NCBI GenBank assembly: GCA_030615565.1
Contig: JAUWZC010000102.1
Span: 1 to 7,682 of the forward strand
From: Desulfobacteraceae bacterium
Lineage (GTDB): Bacteria; Desulfobacterota; DSM-4660; Desulfatiglandales; B25-G16
Length of the DNA stretch: 7,682 nucleotides
Direction of reading: 5' to 3'
Shown here piece after piece: positions 5,620 to 7,682 of the stretch (the stretch's first letter is position 1; each line of letters opens with the position of its first letter). The translations under genes and the position numbers were made by a program. Under the pieces are notes generated by a model. It was not told the DNA's origin. It ran no database searches and was given only the letters and a program-made list of their open reading frames with translations.

Positions 5620-6911
5620 ACATTCTTTACGGAGCATATACTTTCCTTACAAGCAGCCTGTTTCTGTCTTGTCTTCCGCCGTTCTGGATCTATTCACGTC
5701 TGAGCGGACGGCACGGTGAAAATTTAAAAGAACGATTAGGGCATATATCCCCTAAAATTGTGCAAACACTTTCAGGATCACCCCGTGTCTGGATTCATGC
5801 CGTGTCCCTGGGGGAGGTCAAGGTGGCGGTTACCATTATTCAGGCTCTCAAGCGGATCATACCGGGCTGTTCAGTCATGATTTCAACGACCACCAAACAT
5901 GGGCGCGAACTCGCGAGGGAGAGCTTCGGAGAAGATATTCCCGTTGCTTATGCGCCAATAGATTTTATTGGCTCAGTACGCAAAGCACTTTACCGTGTGC
6001 ATCCGGATGTTTTGGTTTTTCTGGAGACTGAAATCTGGCCTGCGTGGCTTACCGAAGCACATCGGATGGGAATCAAAACAGTCCTGATTAATGGCCGAAT
6101 CTCTGTGAGATCAATCGGGGGTTATCTCAAGTTCCGGTCCTTTTTCCGCGAAGTCTTAAGAAATGTGGATGCCTTTAGTATGATTTCAGAAGAAGACAGT
6201 GCTCGTATCAGGGCGATGGGAGCTGATCCGCACAAAATCGAGATAAATGGTAATGCAAAATATGATCTCCTTGTGAGCCTTGCAGACCCTAAAATGGAAA
6301 CACAAATGCGGAAAATCTTGAATCTTGATACCTTGTGCCAGGTCTTTATTGCAGGAAGCACACGTGGAGGTGAGGAGGTTATGATCCTGAATGCCTATGA
6401 AAAAATTGTGAAAGAATTTCCAGACACGATTTTGATCATTGCGCCCAGGCATATCGAACGTACAGACGAGATTGTATCCCTGCTTGAAAGACGAGGCCTT
6501 AGATATCAGCTCTGGAGCGAACTCGATAATGGTGTGGTAAAGCGCACAGAGGCTGTCGTTATCATTAACACCTTTGGACAACTCTTTAAGCTTTATAGTA
6601 TTGGAACTGTCGTGTTTTGTGGAGCAAGCCTTGTTCCACTAGGCGGACAGAATCCCATGGAAGCAGCGGTTTGGGGAAAGGTAGTCTTTTACGGCCCTTC
6701 TATGGAGAACTTCCTGGGTGCAAAGGCTATGTTAGAGGAGGTAGGTGCGGGCGTGCCAGTTTCGAGCCCTGAAATGTTGGCCGAAAAGGCTATATGGCTT
6801 CTAAAACGTCCTGATGACTTGAAAACTTATGGAGCCAGAGCACGGGAAGCCGTTATACGGAACCAAAATGCTGCGGAAAAGCATGCCAGGGTGATAGCAC
6901 GCCTCCTCTGA
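5616..6911 (+). CDS. waaA: 3-deoxy-D-manno-octulosonic acid (Kdo) transferase
   Basis: WaaA (KdtA, family GT30) transfers Kdo from CMP-Kdo to the lipid A precursor at the inner face of the cytoplasmic membrane, starting the lipopolysaccharide core. The 431 residues match the usual 420-430. An N-terminal hydrophobic segment (about 3-25) is the membrane anchor. The conserved HAVSLGE (61-67) carries the catalytic-base glutamate Glu67. ETEIWP (137-142), GNAKYD (212-217), GSTRGGEE (247-254), APRHIER (276-282) and the C-terminal nucleotide-sugar motif GASLVPLGGQNPMEA (336-350) are all typical. One or two Kdo additions cannot be told from the sequence. The ATG at 5616 has only a weak GGA site and overlaps the stop of a 22-codon frame. 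It is transcribed away from the amino-sugar genes. The call is firm. Confidence 0.96.
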   Translation: MNILYGAYTFLTSSLFLSCLPPFWIYSRLSGRHGENLKERLGHISPKIVQTLSGSPRVWIHAVSLGEVKVAVTIIQALKRIIPGCSVMISTTTKHGRELARESFGEDIPVAYAPIDFIGSVRKALYRVHPDVLVFLETEIWPAWLTEAHRMGIKTVLINGRISVRSIGGYLKFRSFFREVLRNVDAFSMISEEDSARIRAMGADPHKIEINGNAKYDLLVSLADPKMETQMRKILNLDTLCQVFIAGSTRGGEEVMILNAYEKIVKEFPDTILIIAPRHIERTDEIVSLLERRGLRYQLWSELDNGVVKRTEAVVIINTFGQLFKLYSIGTVVFCGASLVPLGGQNPMEAAVWGKVVFYGPSMENFLGAKAMLEEVGAGVPVSSPEMLAEKAIWLLKRPDDLKTYGARAREAVIRNQNAAEKHARVIARLL

Positions 6912-7118
6912 CATTTGATTGCTCCAATAATCCGAATTTGCCGAAACTCCATGTAGCCTGCCTATTGTGAGAGGCAGTGGTGAGACATGATCTTCACTAA
7001 CGATGAGAGTCGCAGATGCCTAAGAAGTGCCGCTTGACTTTATGAGCTACAAGCAGTTATTAAGCCCAGGGGAAAGTTCTAGAAGAGTTTGATTTTGATC
7101 AAAAGAGATAAATTCATT
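6912..7118. other. Convergent gap between waaA and hisH
   Basis: A 207-nt spacer separates two converging genes. It has a 6-bp stem CTGCCT/AGGCAG (6958-6963 with 6972-6977, 8-nt loop) and a 12-bp palindrome TTTTGATCAAAA (7093-7104) close to the hisH stop. Neither is followed by a proper T-run, so no clear bidirectional terminator can be named. I see no gene here. Confidence 0.5.
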
Positions 7119-7682
7119 CTACGTATCATTTTCTACTTCCCACAGGCAGAAATTTTTAAGGATGGTCAAGCCTGGAGGTCCATTCTTTTCTGGATGAAAC
7201 TGTACAGCAAGAAGGTTTATTTCACTAAGTACACTGGTAAAGGTGATACCATGGTTAGTTGTCCCGATGATTGTCTCTATGTCTCTTGGTGCTGGAAAAC
7301 AACTGTGAACAAAATAAAACTCACTTTCTGGGGGAACACCGTCAAAAACTGGATGTAGTCTTTTAAGTTTTACCTGGTTCCAGCCCATATGGGGCACCTT
7401 GAGCTTTTTGCCATCATCTGAGAGGAGCGGTATAGGAAAATATTTTACCTTGCCGGGGAGCAGCCCGAGACAGGTAGTCTGATCTTCCTCGCTCTCTTCC
7501 AGAATTATCTGCGTTCCCAGGCAGATCCCTAAAAAGGGTTTACCAGATCTAAAGAGATCATATATTGCATGGTCAAGCCCCATTCTTTTTAAATCCTGCA
7601 TGGCCTGTCCTGCAGACCCAACGCCCGGGAAGATAACCCTATCAGCATCTAATATCTCTTTTACATTATGGGTAATCCGGCA
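7119..7682 (-). CDS. hisH: Imidazole glycerol phosphate synthase glutaminase subunit HisH (5' end outside window)
   Basis: HisH is the glutamine amidotransferase that feeds ammonia to HisF in the fifth step of histidine biosynthesis. The frame stays open to the right edge. The 187 visible residues start at a segment reading DRVIFPGVGSAGQAM (14-28), which is the early oxyanion-side GVG motif, so about 20-25 N-terminal residues are missing. Seen next are GKPFLGICLGTQ with the nucleophile Cys54, the HisH-typical HMGWNQVK, YFVHSC, and VQFHPEKNGPPG with the catalytic His and Glu. The family HPEKSG block here has Asn for Ser. An internal ATG at 7601 is not the true start because conserved sequence precedes it. 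Its partners (hisF, hisA or hisB) would lie outside the window; the stop at 7119 is the 3' end of that run unless genes resume beyond waaA. Confidence 0.95.
   Translation of the reverse strand, partial: CRITHNVKEILDADRVIFPGVGSAGQAMQDLKRMGLDHAIYDLFRSGKPFLGICLGTQIILEESEEDQTTCLGLLPGKVKYFPIPLLSDDGKKLKVPHMGWNQVKLKRLHPVFDGVPPESEFYFVHSCFPAPRDIETIIGTTNHGITFTSVLSEINLLAVQFHPEKNGPPGLTILKNFCLWEVENDT

Noticed and set aside
6122..6581. Minus-strand frames inside waaA (79 and 131 codons).
   Set aside because: They are antisense to conserved WaaA motifs and show no features of their own.
6958..6977. Hairpin after waaA as a terminator.
   Set aside because: The stem is only 6 bp and is followed by TGGTGAGAC with no T-run on either strand.
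7089..7358. Plus-strand 89-codon frame over the hisH 3' end.
   Set aside because: It is antisense to conserved HisH sequence, including the catalytic HPE segment.
7119..7601. HisH starting at the ATG at 7601.
   Set aside because: The frame continues to the right edge and encodes the conserved early HisH segment FPGVGSAGQ, so this ATG is internal and the gene is cut by the window end.
1..7682. CRISPR array, tRNA, rRNA, insertion sequence or phage genes.
   Set aside because: No regularly spaced direct repeats, no tRNA- or rRNA-like sequence and no transposase or integrase motif were seen. The only mobile-like candidate is the short element at 2466-2589.

Overview
The window comes from a diderm (Gram-negative) bacterium. 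The evidence is a Kdo transferase (WaaA), which builds the lipid A-Kdo core of lipopolysaccharide. The long NagB variant and the GlmU-like beta-helix protein remind me of uncultivated lineages such as Omnitrophota or Deltaproteobacteria-like groups, but that is inference from memory and no marker gene here settles it. Base composition looks moderate, below 50% GC by eye, and the intergenic regions are AT-rich.

Layout from the left, minus strand first. A NagB-type glucosamine-6-phosphate deaminase (1-867, running off the left edge) lies 25 nt downstream of phosphoglucosamine mutase glmM (893-2242). A 430-nt gene-free gap (2243-2672) follows. It holds a strong-looking glmM promoter, a possible coding remnant, and a compact 124-nt nested inverted-repeat element that can fold as a multibranch junction. 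Next come a YvcK/CofD-family protein (glmR-like, 2673-3647) and a GlmU-like left-handed beta-helix protein with a long helical tail (3718-5070). These two appear to form one transcription unit. A 545-nt AT-rich divergent region (5071-5615) separates it from plus-strand waaA (5616-6911). A 207-nt convergent gap follows, then the 3' part of minus-strand hisH (7119-7682, 5' end outside the window).

The four minus-strand genes form an amino-sugar module. NagB interconverts fructose-6-P and glucosamine-6-P, GlmM makes glucosamine-1-P, and the GlmU-like protein resembles the acetyltransferase half of GlmU. The GlmR relative belongs to a family that senses UDP-GlcNAc and controls flux into the pathway in Bacillus. 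UDP-GlcNAc feeds both peptidoglycan and lipid A, so waaA next door fits an envelope-building neighbourhood. hisH is a separate histidine-biosynthesis locus.

The most interesting non-coding signal is the structured element at 2466-2589. The most interesting protein-level points are the active-site change in NagB (Arg where E. coli has Asp141) and the GlmU-like protein, which has no uridylyltransferase domain.
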